Below are positions 50,297 through 58,255 of a stretch of 64,000 nucleotides of DNA, one piece after another (within the stretch, counting starts at the first letter, position 1; each line of letters begins with the position of its first letter). Source of the DNA: Kocuria marina (GTDB taxonomy: Bacteria > Actinomycetota > Actinomycetes > Actinomycetales > Micrococcaceae); contig BMZV01000001.1 of assembly GCA_014652975.1 (NCBI GenBank), positions 558,001-622,000 of the forward strand, read 5' to 3'. The notes below the pieces were generated by a model that did not search any database, had not been told where the DNA came from, and worked only from the letters and a program-made list of their open reading frames with translations. The position numbers and the translations under genes are program-made.

Positions 50297-53200
50297 CCCC
50301 GTCCTGAACCTTTTCTCCCCCGCGACCGCGCAGTGGTTCGACGCCGCGTTCAGCGGGCCCACGGCGGCCCAGCGCGGCGCGTGGGAGGCCATCTCGGCGG
50401 GCCGCCACGCTCTCGTGGTGGCCCCCACCGGTTCCGGTAAGACGCTCGCGGCGTTCCTGTGGTCGATCGACCGCTTGCTGACCGACAAGAAGGCGGACGG
50501 GTCCGACGACGCGGAGGACCGCACCTCGGTGCTCTACATCTCCCCGCTCAAGGCCCTGGGCGTGGACGTGGAACGCAACCTGCGCGCACCGCTGATCGGG
50601 ATCACCCAGGCCGCCAAGGCCGCCGGCGGGGAGCCCCCGGAGATCTCGGTGGGTGTGCGCTCAGGTGACACCCCGCAGGCGATCCGCCGCGCCCTGTTGG
50701 CGCATCCCCCGGACGTGCTCATCACGACCCCGGAATCGCTGTACCTCATGCTCACGTCCAAGGCGCGGGAGACCCTGCGCCACGTGAACACCGTGATCAT
50801 CGACGAGGTGCACGCGGTGGCCGGGACCAAACGCGGGGCGCACCTGGCGGTGAGCCTCGAACGCCTCGACGACCTCCTGGAACGTCCCGCGCAACGGATT
50901 GGGCTCTCCGCGACCGTGGAACCCGTGGACACCGTGGCCGGGTTCCTGGGCGGCTCCCAGCCCGTGGACGTGGTGCGCCCGCCGTCCGAGAAGGACTGGG
51001 ACCTCACGGTGTCCGTGCCCATCCCGGACATGACCGTGTTGGGCGGGGCGGCGGCGTCGCCGTCGTCCGGGGACCTGGACGGCAACCTGGAGGCGTCCGA
51101 CTACCAGGCCACCGCGTCCATCTGGCCCCACGTGGAGGAACGGATCGTGGACCTCGTGGAGGCGCACCGTTCCACAATCGTGTTCGCGAACTCGCGTGGC
51201 CTCTCGGAGAAACTCACTGCGCGACTCAACGAGATCCACGAGTTCCGGCTCGCCAACGCCACGGAAGAGAGCCCCACGGATTTGGACGGTGGCGATCCCG
51301 TGGCGCTGGGTGATGCGCTCTCCGACCTCCTGGACGGCGCCGCCGCGCAGGCCGACGACGCCGCGCGCAGCGAGGGCGCGGTCAGCACTTCTCGGGCCCG
51401 CGACTCCGCCCCCGCGGACATCCCCCGCCAGCACAACCGCCACGAGGGCGCGTCCCCGGTGCTCGCGCGCGCCCACCACGGCTCGGTGTCCAAGGACCAG
51501 CGCGGTCTGATCGAGGAGGACCTGAAGACCGGGCGGTTGCGGTGCGTGGTGGCCACCTCCTCCCTGGAGCTCGGGATCGACATGGGCCACGTGGACCTGG
51601 TGATCCAGATTGAGTCCCCGCCTTCGGCGGCGTCCGGTTTGCAGCGCGTGGGCCGCGCGGGCCACCAGGTGGGCGAGGTCTCGATCGGGCGGATCTACCC
51701 CAAGCACCGCGGGGACGTGCGGGACGCAGCGGTGATCGCTGAGCAGATGCTCGCGGGGCACCTGGAACCGCTGTCCGTGCCCACCAACCCCCTGGACATT
51801 CTGGCCCAGCAGACGGTCTCGGCGGTTGCCGCGGAGGACGTGGACGTGGAGAGCTGGTACGACACCCTGCGCCGCAGCGCCCCGTTCCGTTCGCTGCCGC
51901 GCTCCGCGTACGACGCCGTGCTGGACCTGCTCGCCGGGCGGTACCCCTCCGACGAGTTCGCCCAGTTGCGGCCCCGGCTGGTGTGGGACCGCGAGACCGG
52001 GACCCTGCAGGCCCGCCCCGGTGCCCTGCGGCTCGCAGTCACGAGCGGTGGCACCATCCCGGACCGTGGTCTGTTTCCCGTGTTCCTCGTGGGCGAGCAG
52101 GACAGCAAGTCCCCCAAGCGCGTGGGTGAGCTGGACGAGGAGATGGTCTACGAGTCCCGCGTGGGGGACATCATCGCCCTGGGTGCCTCGAGTTGGCGCA
52201 TCGAGGAGATCACGCACAACCGGGTGGTCGTGGCCCCGGCCCCGGGCGTGCCCGGCAAGCTCCCGTTCTGGCACGGGGACGGTCTGGGCCGGCCCGTGGA
52301 GCTGGGCCGTGCCACGGGTCGGTTCACCCGTGAACTCGCCGGTGCCCAGGACACCGAGGCACGCGAGCGCCTGGCCGCCTCCGGCTTGGACGAATGGGCC
52401 CGGGACAACCTCATGGCCTACCTCTCCGAACAGCGGGAGGCCACGGAACACGTCCCGGACGATCGCACGCTCGTGGTCGAGCGGTTCCGGGACGAACTCG
52501 GGGACTGGCGCGTGGTGTTGCACAGCCCGTTCGGCACCCCCGTGCACGGCCCGTGGGCGCTCGCGGTGCGCGCCCGGTTGGACGAGCGCTGGGGTCTGGA
52601 TGCCAGTGTCCAGGCCGCGGACGACGGCATCGTGCTGCGCGTCCCCGCCACGGACGAGGAACCGCCCGGGGCGGAGCTGTTCCTCTTCGACCCGGACGAG
52701 CTCGAGCGCACCGTAACCGAGGAGGTGGGCGGCTCGGCGCTGTTCGCGTCCCGGTTCCGGGAGAACGCCGCGCGTGCCCTGCTGCTGCCGCGGGCGGATC
52801 CCGGTAAGCGCACGCCCCTGTGGCAGCAGCGTCAGCGCTCCGCCCAGTTGCTGGACGTAGCCCGCAAGTACCCGCAGTTCCCGGTGATCCTCGAGACCGT
52901 GCGCGAATGCCTGCAGGACGTGTACGACGTCCCCGCGCTGCTGCAATTGCAGCGCGATCTGGCCGGGCGCAAACTGCGCATGGTCGAGACCACCACGGAC
53001 ACCCCCTCCCCCTTCGCGCGCACCCTGCTGTTCGGGTACGTGGCCCAGTTCCTGTATGAGGGCGATTCGCCCCTGGCCGAGCGCAAGGCCGCGGCCCTGT
53101 CTCTGGACCCCTCCCTGCTCAACGAGCTGCTCGGTCGCGCCGAGCTGCGCGAGCTGCTGGATCTCGAGGTCATCGAGACCACGGTCCTGCAGTTGCAGCG

Positions 53201-55286
53201 CCTCGCGCCGGACCGTCGGTTGCGCGGCGTGGAGGGCGCGGCGGACCTCCTGCGCCTGCTCGGTCCCATGACGGCCGACGACGCCGCAGTGCGCTTGCGC
53301 GCGGAAGGCACCGCAGCGGCGTCGCCCCCCGCGCAGAGCGCGCCGGAGACCCCCGATGCCCCGGAAACCGACGACACCGAGGATGTCGACGCGGCCGAGG
53401 ACGTGGCCCCCGAGTACCAACCCATCAGCGCGGACGCCGCCCGCGAGCTGCTGGACGCCCTGGTGTCCACGAACCGGGCGATCGTCCTGCGCGTGGGCGG
53501 GCGCGAGGTCTACTGCGCGGTGGAGGACGCCGCGCGGATGCGGGACGCCCTGGGCCAGCCCTTGCCCATGGGTGTGCCCCTGGCGTTCCTGGAACCGGTC
53601 GCGGATCCCGTGGGGGACCTCGTGTCCCGGTACGCGCGCACCCACGGTCCGTTCAGCGTGGCGGAGGCCGCGCAGGCCCTGAGCCTGGGGCCCGCCGTGG
53701 TCGAGACCGCGCTGCGCTCGCTCGCCAAGCAGCGGCGCGTGAGCGAGGGGGCGTTCCGCCCGAGTGGGGACCCCGCGGCGTCGAAGTCGGAATGGTGCGA
53801 CGTGGAGGTGCTGCGGACCCTGCGCCGCCGTTCCCTGGCCGCCCTGCGCGCGGACGTGGAACCCGTGGACCCGCAGGTATACGCCACCTTCCTGCCCGCG
53901 TGGCAGCACGCCGTCCCGGGGCACCAGTTGCGCGGGTTGGACGGGGTGCTCACGGTGATCGACCAGTTGGCCGGGGTGCCCGTGCCCGCGTCCGCGTGGG
54001 AACCGCTCGTGCTCGCGCAGCGCGTGGTGGACTACCGGCCCGCGATGCTGGACGAGCTCATGGCCGCGGGCGAGGTGCTCTTCTCGGGCGCGGGGTCCCT
54101 GGGCGGTGAGGACGGGTGGGTCGCGTTCCACCTGGCCGAGTCCGCGGAGCTGTCCCTGCCGCCCGTGCCGCAGCTCGAGGCCGCCGCCGAGGCCCTGGAC
54201 TCCACGCTGGAACGTGAACTGCTCGCCGTGCTGCGGGCCGGTGGGGCGTACTTCGCGTGGCAGCTCATCCAGCCGCTCGCCGAGGCGGGCGTGTCCGTGG
54301 ACATGGCCCAGCTGCGCACTGCGCTGTGGAACCTGCTGTGGGCGGGGCTCATCACCAATGACACCTACGCCCCGGTGCGCGCACTCGTCTCGGGCGGGCA
54401 CTCCGCGCACAAGACGCCCAAGCGCCCGGGCCGTTCCCGTACGGCCGGGCGGCGCGGCGCCGCGCGGTTGCGGGCCGCGTCCCGCGGCCCCGGCGGTGTG
54501 GATCCGGCGGCGTCCGCGTCCGGCGACGGCGCTCGCGTCGTTCGCGCCGCGGGGGGCGGTGAGGACCGTGTCACGGCCGGGCGCTGGTCCGTGCTGCGCC
54601 CCGAACCGCTCAACCCCACCGTGCGGGCGCAGGCCCAAGCGGAGCTGTTGCTGGACCGCTACGGCATCCTCACGCGCGGTCCCGTGGCGGTGGAGGACGT
54701 CCCCGGCGGGTTCTCCACCGTCTACAAGGTCCTGCGCGCCCTCGAGGACGCGGGCCGCGCGCGGCGCGGGTACTTCATCGATGGCCTCGGCGCCGCCCAG
54801 TTCACGCAACCCGCGACGGTTGACGTGCTGCGCAGTTTCACGGACGACGACGCCGCTCGCAAGGCCGAACCCCGCGTCCTCGCCCTCGCGGCCACGGACC
54901 CCGCCAACCCCTACGGTGCCGCGCTGGACTGGCCGGAAGCGGTGGCTCTCGAATCCAGCACCAAGCACCGCCCGGGGCGCAAGGCCGGTGCCGTGGTGGT
55001 GCTCGTGGACGGGGCGCTGATCCTCTACCTGGAACGTGGCGGGAAGACCGCGCTCGCGTTCGTGTCAGACCCGGCCCTGCTGCGCCTCGCGGCGGAGGCC
55101 GTGGCCGAGCTCGTGCAGCGCAGGGCCATGGACTCGCTCGTGGTCGAGAAGGTCAACGGCGACTCGGTGCTCTCCTCCGAGGACCTCGTGACCGCGGTCC
55201 GGGACGGTCTGCTGGCGGGCGGCTTCTACCAGACCCCGCGCAGCGTGCGGATGCGGGCTCCCGTGGGCGGGGGCAGGTCCGGCTGA
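50286..55286 (+). CDS. lhr: Lhr-family ATP-dependent DNA/RNA helicase
   Basis: A 1666-residue superfamily 2 helicase. RecA core motifs: VVAPTGSGKTLAAF (Walker A), LYISPLKALGVDVE (Ia), VNTVIIDEVHAVAGTKRG (DEVH), IGLSATV (III), ATSSLELGIDMGHVD (V), QRVGRAGHQVG (VI). Lhr-type winged-helix and large C-terminal regions follow. The start is uncertain: TTG 50286 overlaps the lipoprotein, and no better start is obvious. It is longer than usual (E. coli 1538, mycobacterial about 1500) through a D/A-rich insertion in the RecA2 part (51290-51440) and others near 53290-53420 and 54410-54560. Three copies of GACGACGCCGC lie in this gene. It probably functions in DNA repair with the nearby Nei glycosylase. 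Confidence 0.93.
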   Translation: MGPDPVLNLFSPATAQWFDAAFSGPTAAQRGAWEAISAGRHALVVAPTGSGKTLAAFLWSIDRLLTDKKADGSDDAEDRTSVLYISPLKALGVDVERNLRAPLIGITQAAKAAGGEPPEISVGVRSGDTPQAIRRALLAHPPDVLITTPESLYLMLTSKARETLRHVNTVIIDEVHAVAGTKRGAHLAVSLERLDDLLERPAQRIGLSATVEPVDTVAGFLGGSQPVDVVRPPSEKDWDLTVSVPIPDMTVLGGAAASPSSGDLDGNLEASDYQATASIWPHVEERIVDLVEAHRSTIVFANSRGLSEKLTARLNEIHEFRLANATEESPTDLDGGDPVALGDALSDLLDGAAAQADDAARSEGAVSTSRARDSAPADIPRQHNRHEGASPVLARAHHGSVSKDQRGLIEEDLKTGRLRCVVATSSLELGIDMGHVDLVIQIESPPSAASGLQRVGRAGHQVGEVSIGRIYPKHRGDVRDAAVIAEQMLAGHLEPLSVPTNPLDILAQQTVSAVAAEDVDVESWYDTLRRSAPFRSLPRSAYDAVLDLLAGRYPSDEFAQLRPRLVWDRETGTLQARPGALRLAVTSGGTIPDRGLFPVFLVGEQDSKSPKRVGELDEEMVYESRVGDIIALGASSWRIEEITHNRVVVAPAPGVPGKLPFWHGDGLGRPVELGRATGRFTRELAGAQDTEARERLAASGLDEWARDNLMAYLSEQREATEHVPDDRTLVVERFRDELGDWRVVLHSPFGTPVHGPWALAVRARLDERWGLDASVQAADDGIVLRVPATDEEPPGAELFLFDPDELERTVTEEVGGSALFASRFRENAARALLLPRADPGKRTPLWQQRQRSAQLLDVARKYPQFPVILETVRECLQDVYDVPALLQLQRDLAGRKLRMVETTTDTPSPFARTLLFGYVAQFLYEGDSPLAERKAAALSLDPSLLNELLGRAELRELLDLEVIETTVLQLQRLAPDRRLRGVEGAADLLRLLGPMTADDAAVRLRAEGTAAASPPAQSAPETPDAPETDDTEDVDAAEDVAPEYQPISADAARELLDALVSTNRAIVLRVGGREVYCAVEDAARMRDALGQPLPMGVPLAFLEPVADPVGDLVSRYARTHGPFSVAEAAQALSLGPAVVETALRSLAKQRRVSEGAFRPSGDPAASKSEWCDVEVLRTLRRRSLAALRADVEPVDPQVYATFLPAWQHAVPGHQLRGLDGVLTVIDQLAGVPVPASAWEPLVLAQRVVDYRPAMLDELMAAGEVLFSGAGSLGGEDGWVAFHLAESAELSLPPVPQLEAAAEALDSTLERELLAVLRAGGAYFAWQLIQPLAEAGVSVDMAQLRTALWNLLWAGLITNDTYAPVRALVSGGHSAHKTPKRPGRSRTAGRRGAARLRAASRGPGGVDPAASASGDGARVVRAAGGGEDRVTAGRWSVLRPEPLNPTVRAQAQAELLLDRYGILTRGPVAVEDVPGGFSTVYKVLRALEDAGRARRGYFIDGLGAAQFTQPATVDVLRSFTDDDAARKAEPRVLALAATDPANPYGAALDWPEAVALESSTKHRPGRKAGAVVVLVDGALILYLERGGKTALAFVSDPALLRLAAEAVAELVQRRAMDSLVVEKVNGDSVLSSEDLVTAVRDGLLAGGFYQTPRSVRMRAPVGGGRSG

Positions 55287-55301
55287 TACCACTTTGATAC
55301 C
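55284..55301 (+). promoter_or_regulatory. Direct-repeat operator/promoter of the antitoxin
   Basis: TGATACC occurs twice (55284-55290 and 55295-55301), immediately before the antitoxin start. It is typical of a self-regulated toxin-antitoxin promoter with a -10-like TGATAC. Binding is inferred. Confidence 0.5.
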
Positions 55302-55316
55302 TTGAGGGGCATGGCG

Positions 55317-55514
55317 ATGACTTTGCGGCTGACCGAGGACGACGAACTCGCTCTCGCCGCCCTGGCCGAAGCGGACGGCATCAGCCGTCAGGAAGCCACG
55401 ATCCGAGCCATCCACGAAGTTGCGGCCCGGAGAGGTCACGAGCGGCAGGTGACCGAAGCGTCGGCGCGTGCACGTGCACGCTATGCCGATGTGTTGGACC
55501 GGCTCGGGCGGTGA
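55317..55514 (+). CDS. Ribbon-helix-helix antitoxin (Phd/CopG-like)
   Basis: A 65-residue protein, MTLRLTEDDELALAALAEADGISRQEATIRAIHE. The N-terminal strand plus two helices match a ribbon-helix-helix repressor, and the C-terminus is R/A/E-rich and would wrap the toxin. Start 55317 is chosen because GAGGGG sits 7 nt upstream; TTG 55302 and ATG 55311 are in frame but badly spaced. Its stop overlaps the next gene by GTGA. The companion toxin is only a stub, so this is now an orphan regulator or a domesticated antitoxin. Confidence 0.8.
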   Translation: MTLRLTEDDELALAALAEADGISRQEATIRAIHEVAARRGHERQVTEASARARARYADVLDRLGR

Positions 55515-55660
55515 CGCGGTACCTCACGACCGAGGACCTACTCGTGGTGATCAACGATCTCGGAGTCGGCCCATTGCGCGATGTGGGGTTGCTGGAGGCC
55601 ACGGCGAGTGGCCGAGCCGATCTCCATGATGTCGCCGCAATGCTGCGACGGTGGCACTGA
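55511..55660 (+). pseudogene. Truncated Doc-type (Fic fold) toxin
   Basis: A 49-residue frame starting at GTG 55511: MTRYLTTEDLLVVINDLGVG, then PLRDVGLLEATASGRADLHD, then VAAMLRRWH and stop. The first 30 residues match the conserved N-terminus of Doc/death-on-curing toxins (YLTxEDLLxLxxxLGxGPxRDxGLL). The catalytic HPFxxGNKRT loop of the Fic fold and most of the fold (normally about 125 residues) are missing. The end looks like a collapsed internal deletion, since LHDVAAMLRR resembles the later LHEKAAALLHS block. It is translationally coupled to the antitoxin. Not found in the standard reading because it is so short. Confidence 0.75.
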
Positions 55661-55734
55661 CGCCACAGCTGCGAACTGCCGCCGAGCCCACTCCCGTTCG
55701 ACACTGAACACCCCACCCTACCTAGGAGGCCCAG

Positions 55735-56841
55735 GTGCCTGAAGGTGATTCCGTCTACCGCCAGTGCAAGATGCTGCGCGAGGCGCTGGAGGGGTCCGTG
55801 ATCGTGAGCTCGAACTTCCGGGTGCCCTCACTCGCCACATCGGACGTGTCCGGGCGCACGGTCGTGGCCGTGGTGCCGCGGGGGAAGCACATCCTCATCC
55901 GACTCTCCCAGGCCCCCGATGCGGCCGAGCTGAAATCCGGGGCCGAGCCCCTCACCCTACATTCCCACCTCATGATGGACGGCACGTGGCGAGTCTTCGA
56001 CCGGGAACCGGCGGGGGGCGCCACAACCGGCTCCGGCGGGGAACCACAAGCGGCACGCAGCAAAGGTGATGCTCCGGCCGGAAGCGGGCGAGCGGCGTCG
56101 TCGTCACGAGCAAGGAACGGAATGCGCACGAGCCGACCCGGGGCGAGTCCCTACCGACCGCGGGGGCAGGCCCGGCGGGGCGGCAGCGTGCGTTCACGCG
56201 CAGAAGCGAGGACCCGGCTCAGCGCGGACGTGTCCATCGGGCAGGGCTCGCACACCATTCGCGCGATCCTGCGCACCGAGGACGTGGAAGCCGTGGGTTT
56301 CGACGTCAAGGACGTCCGACTGGTGCCTACCCGCCTGGAGGACGAGCAACTCGTGGGGTACCTGGGCCCGGACATCCTCGGACCGGACTGGGACCTGGAG
56401 AGGGCCCTCGAGCGGCTGGGTGCGCAACCCGACCGGGCGATCGGCACCGCGCTCATGGATCAGCGCAACCTCGCGGGGATCGGCAACGTGTACCGCGTGG
56501 AGGTGCTGTTCATGTCGCGCACCAACCCATGGGTCACGGTCGGCTCCCTGCCGGAGGGCAAGCTGCGCGAGATCGTGACGCTCGCGCACAAGCTGCTGCA
56601 CCTGAACAAGGACCGCTCGATGCGCTCGACCGTGGGGCAGGCACCGCAGGGTCGCCCCCTGTTCTGGGCGTACGGCAAGGACGGTCAGCCGTGTCGCCGG
56701 TGCGGCGCGGTGCTGCGGCGCGGAGAGATCGACGACGCTCTGCTCACCGTCCCCGCGCCGGACGGCACCACGACGGCGCCGGGCACCGCAGTGCAGCACC
56801 TGCGCAAGATCGTGTGGTGCCCGCGCTGCCAGAGCGAGTGA
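55735..56841 (+). CDS. Endonuclease VIII/Fpg-type DNA glycosylase with large insertion
   Basis: A 368-residue base-excision-repair enzyme starting at GTG 55735 behind a perfect AGGAGG. The catalytic N-terminus is MPEGDSVYRQC (Pro1/Glu2 after processing). The H2TH helices include LMDQRNLAGIGNVYRVEVLF. The zinc finger is CRRCGAVLRRGE...WCPRC. An insertion of about 65 residues (about residues 90-160) is low-complexity, rich in R, S, G and A, and absent from normal Nei; it contains the complement of GACGACGCCGC (56092-56102, read AASS). It sits near the Lhr helicase. Confidence 0.9.
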   Translation: MPEGDSVYRQCKMLREALEGSVIVSSNFRVPSLATSDVSGRTVVAVVPRGKHILIRLSQAPDAAELKSGAEPLTLHSHLMMDGTWRVFDREPAGGATTGSGGEPQAARSKGDAPAGSGRAASSSRARNGMRTSRPGASPYRPRGQARRGGSVRSRAEARTRLSADVSIGQGSHTIRAILRTEDVEAVGFDVKDVRLVPTRLEDEQLVGYLGPDILGPDWDLERALERLGAQPDRAIGTALMDQRNLAGIGNVYRVEVLFMSRTNPWVTVGSLPEGKLREIVTLAHKLLHLNKDRSMRSTVGQAPQGRPLFWAYGKDGQPCRRCGAVLRRGEIDDALLTVPAPDGTTTAPGTAVQHLRKIVWCPRCQSE

Positions 56842-56868
56842 CGGGCTGACGAAAAAGGGGATCGGCTG

Positions 56869-56908
56869 CGGGGTGCGCCCGGGCCTGTCAGGACCGGAAC
56901 GCACCCCG
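56869..56908. terminator. Hairpin between the glycosylase and the CAP protein
   Basis: CGGGGTGCG (56869-56877) pairs with CGCACCCCG (56900-56908). It lies between convergent genes ending at 56841 and 56953, so probably a bidirectional terminator. Confidence 0.65.
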
Positions 56909-56952
56909 TGCGCGCGCCGTCGGCGAATCCGGACGTTCCGGTTCGTGGTGCG

Positions 56953-57990
56953 TCAGCGGGTGACCCAGGTCTTGCCCGTGACCGAGGACCAATGGACGGT
57001 GTAGCCCTTGGAGAAGCGCTGGCGCATCTCGGAGCCCACGCGGTATTCCTCGGTGGTGGGGTAGCCCCACCCGCGCTCGAAGCCGGCTGCCTTCCAGCGC
57101 TTACCGATCGCGCCGGTCTCCTTGATCACGTGCGCGCCGGAGGACGGGGACCACATGAACTTGTACTGGGCGCCGCCCGCGGTCCTGAAGTTCTGGTAGA
57201 CGCCGCCGTTGACCAGGCCGCCGCGTTCGTTCATGGTCGGGTAGCCGAACTTGGCGGCCCCACCCAGTGCTTGGTACCGGCTCTTGATGCCGCCCTTGAC
57301 GGTGTAGGCCGGGGGTGCCACGCGCTTCGCGGCCACGGGGGCCACGGTGTCGGCCTGCGGGCGCGGCGCTGCCGCGGTGACCGTGCGGGTGACGTCCGAG
57401 GGACCGCTGCCGGCAGGGTATCCGTAGGAATCCACGGTGCCCACCAGGCGCCAACCCTCGCCCGTGCCGGACAACCGGCCGTCCACGTAGGTCAGTCCGA
57501 TCCCCACGACCTGCATCCGGGGGTCCGTGAGGACCTTGTTGTGCGCATGGGAGCCCTTCCACCAGTTCATGAGGTCGGGAACCGAGTTCTGCCACGACAG
57601 TGCGTGGATCTCCCCCGCCGCGTTGTACCCGGCGGCCCGGCGGTCCGTGAGGAACAGGTTGCTGTGGTCGATGACCTCTTCCTTGACCAGTCGGTCGGAC
57701 TGGCTCTGGGCAATGCCGGACAGCGACTTGGAGTACTTCACCGGGGCCAAGCCCTTGGATGCCCGGTGTTGGTTGATCAGGTTCAGGAGCTTCTGGGCGT
57801 CCGCCGCCCGCGTGCTGCTGGACACGGACACGATGTCGGAGGGCGCGGCCTGCGCGGGGGTGCCGGTGAACAGGCCCCCGCTCAGGATCATGAGAGCCGC
57901 AGTGATGGTCGCGGCCAGGTTCGAGAAGGCTCGTCGGGTCGGGGAGTACCCGTCGATGGCAGGAATGCGGTGATGTGACATGGGGACCAT
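56953..57990 (-). CDS. Secreted CAP/SCP-domain protein with LGFP repeats
   Basis: A 345-residue exported protein. The signal segment (AFSNLAATITAALMILSGGLFTG, then PAQA) is followed by a CAP/SCP domain: LLNLINQHRASKGLAPVKYS, IAQSQSDRLV and WWKGSHAHNKVLTDPRMQVVGI. Near the C-terminus there are two or three LGFP-type repeats (KFGYPTMNERGGLVNGGVYQNF, RGWGYPTTEEYRVGSEMRQRF) known to bind the cell envelope. I start at ATG 57990 (MVPMSHHRIPA); the in-frame sequence further upstream has no ribosome site. It probably acts at the wall surface. A palindrome, GTGTG-N6-CACAC, lies about 200 bp upstream. Confidence 0.82.
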   Translation of the reverse strand: MVPMSHHRIPAIDGYSPTRRAFSNLAATITAALMILSGGLFTGTPAQAAPSDIVSVSSSTRAADAQKLLNLINQHRASKGLAPVKYSKSLSGIAQSQSDRLVKEEVIDHSNLFLTDRRAAGYNAAGEIHALSWQNSVPDLMNWWKGSHAHNKVLTDPRMQVVGIGLTYVDGRLSGTGEGWRLVGTVDSYGYPAGSGPSDVTRTVTAAAPRPQADTVAPVAAKRVAPPAYTVKGGIKSRYQALGGAAKFGYPTMNERGGLVNGGVYQNFRTAGGAQYKFMWSPSSGAHVIKETGAIGKRWKAAGFERGWGYPTTEEYRVGSEMRQRFSKGYTVHWSSVTGKTWVTR

Positions 57991-58255
57991 TTCGTCGTTG
58001 GGCGCACGCGCCCGCACCTCCGTGGCATGACACCACGAGGGTGTGACAGACGTACGCGCTGTGGGGGGACAGCTCGTGGTGGCATGTGCCAACCGACTCG
58101 GGGCTGCGTGTACGACAACCCCTGTACGGGCCCGATGAGGGGGGAAGACCCGCTGATAAGGGTACCCCGGGGTAGCCGGGTTTTGGTGTGTTACATCACA
58201 CTCGGTCGGAACGTTTCGGCATCCTTCGACAGATGTTCAACTTTGCCCTTGCAGG
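57991..58255. other. Intergenic region with CAP gene promoter and palindrome
   Basis: A 265-bp non-coding region between the CAP gene start and the pseudouridine synthase stop. GTGTG-TTACAT-CACAC (58186-58201) is a perfect 5+5 inverted repeat and resembles a CRP-family site, although half-site spacing and bases do not match the GlxR consensus well. Confidence 0.5.

Noticed and set aside
50661-54968. 1435-residue minus-strand frame opposite lhr
   Set aside because: Long only because of high G+C; composition is shadow-like and the helicase frame has every motif.
58186-58201. Canonical GlxR site
   Set aside because: Spacing and half-site bases differ from TGTGA-N6-TCACA; kept only as a palindrome.
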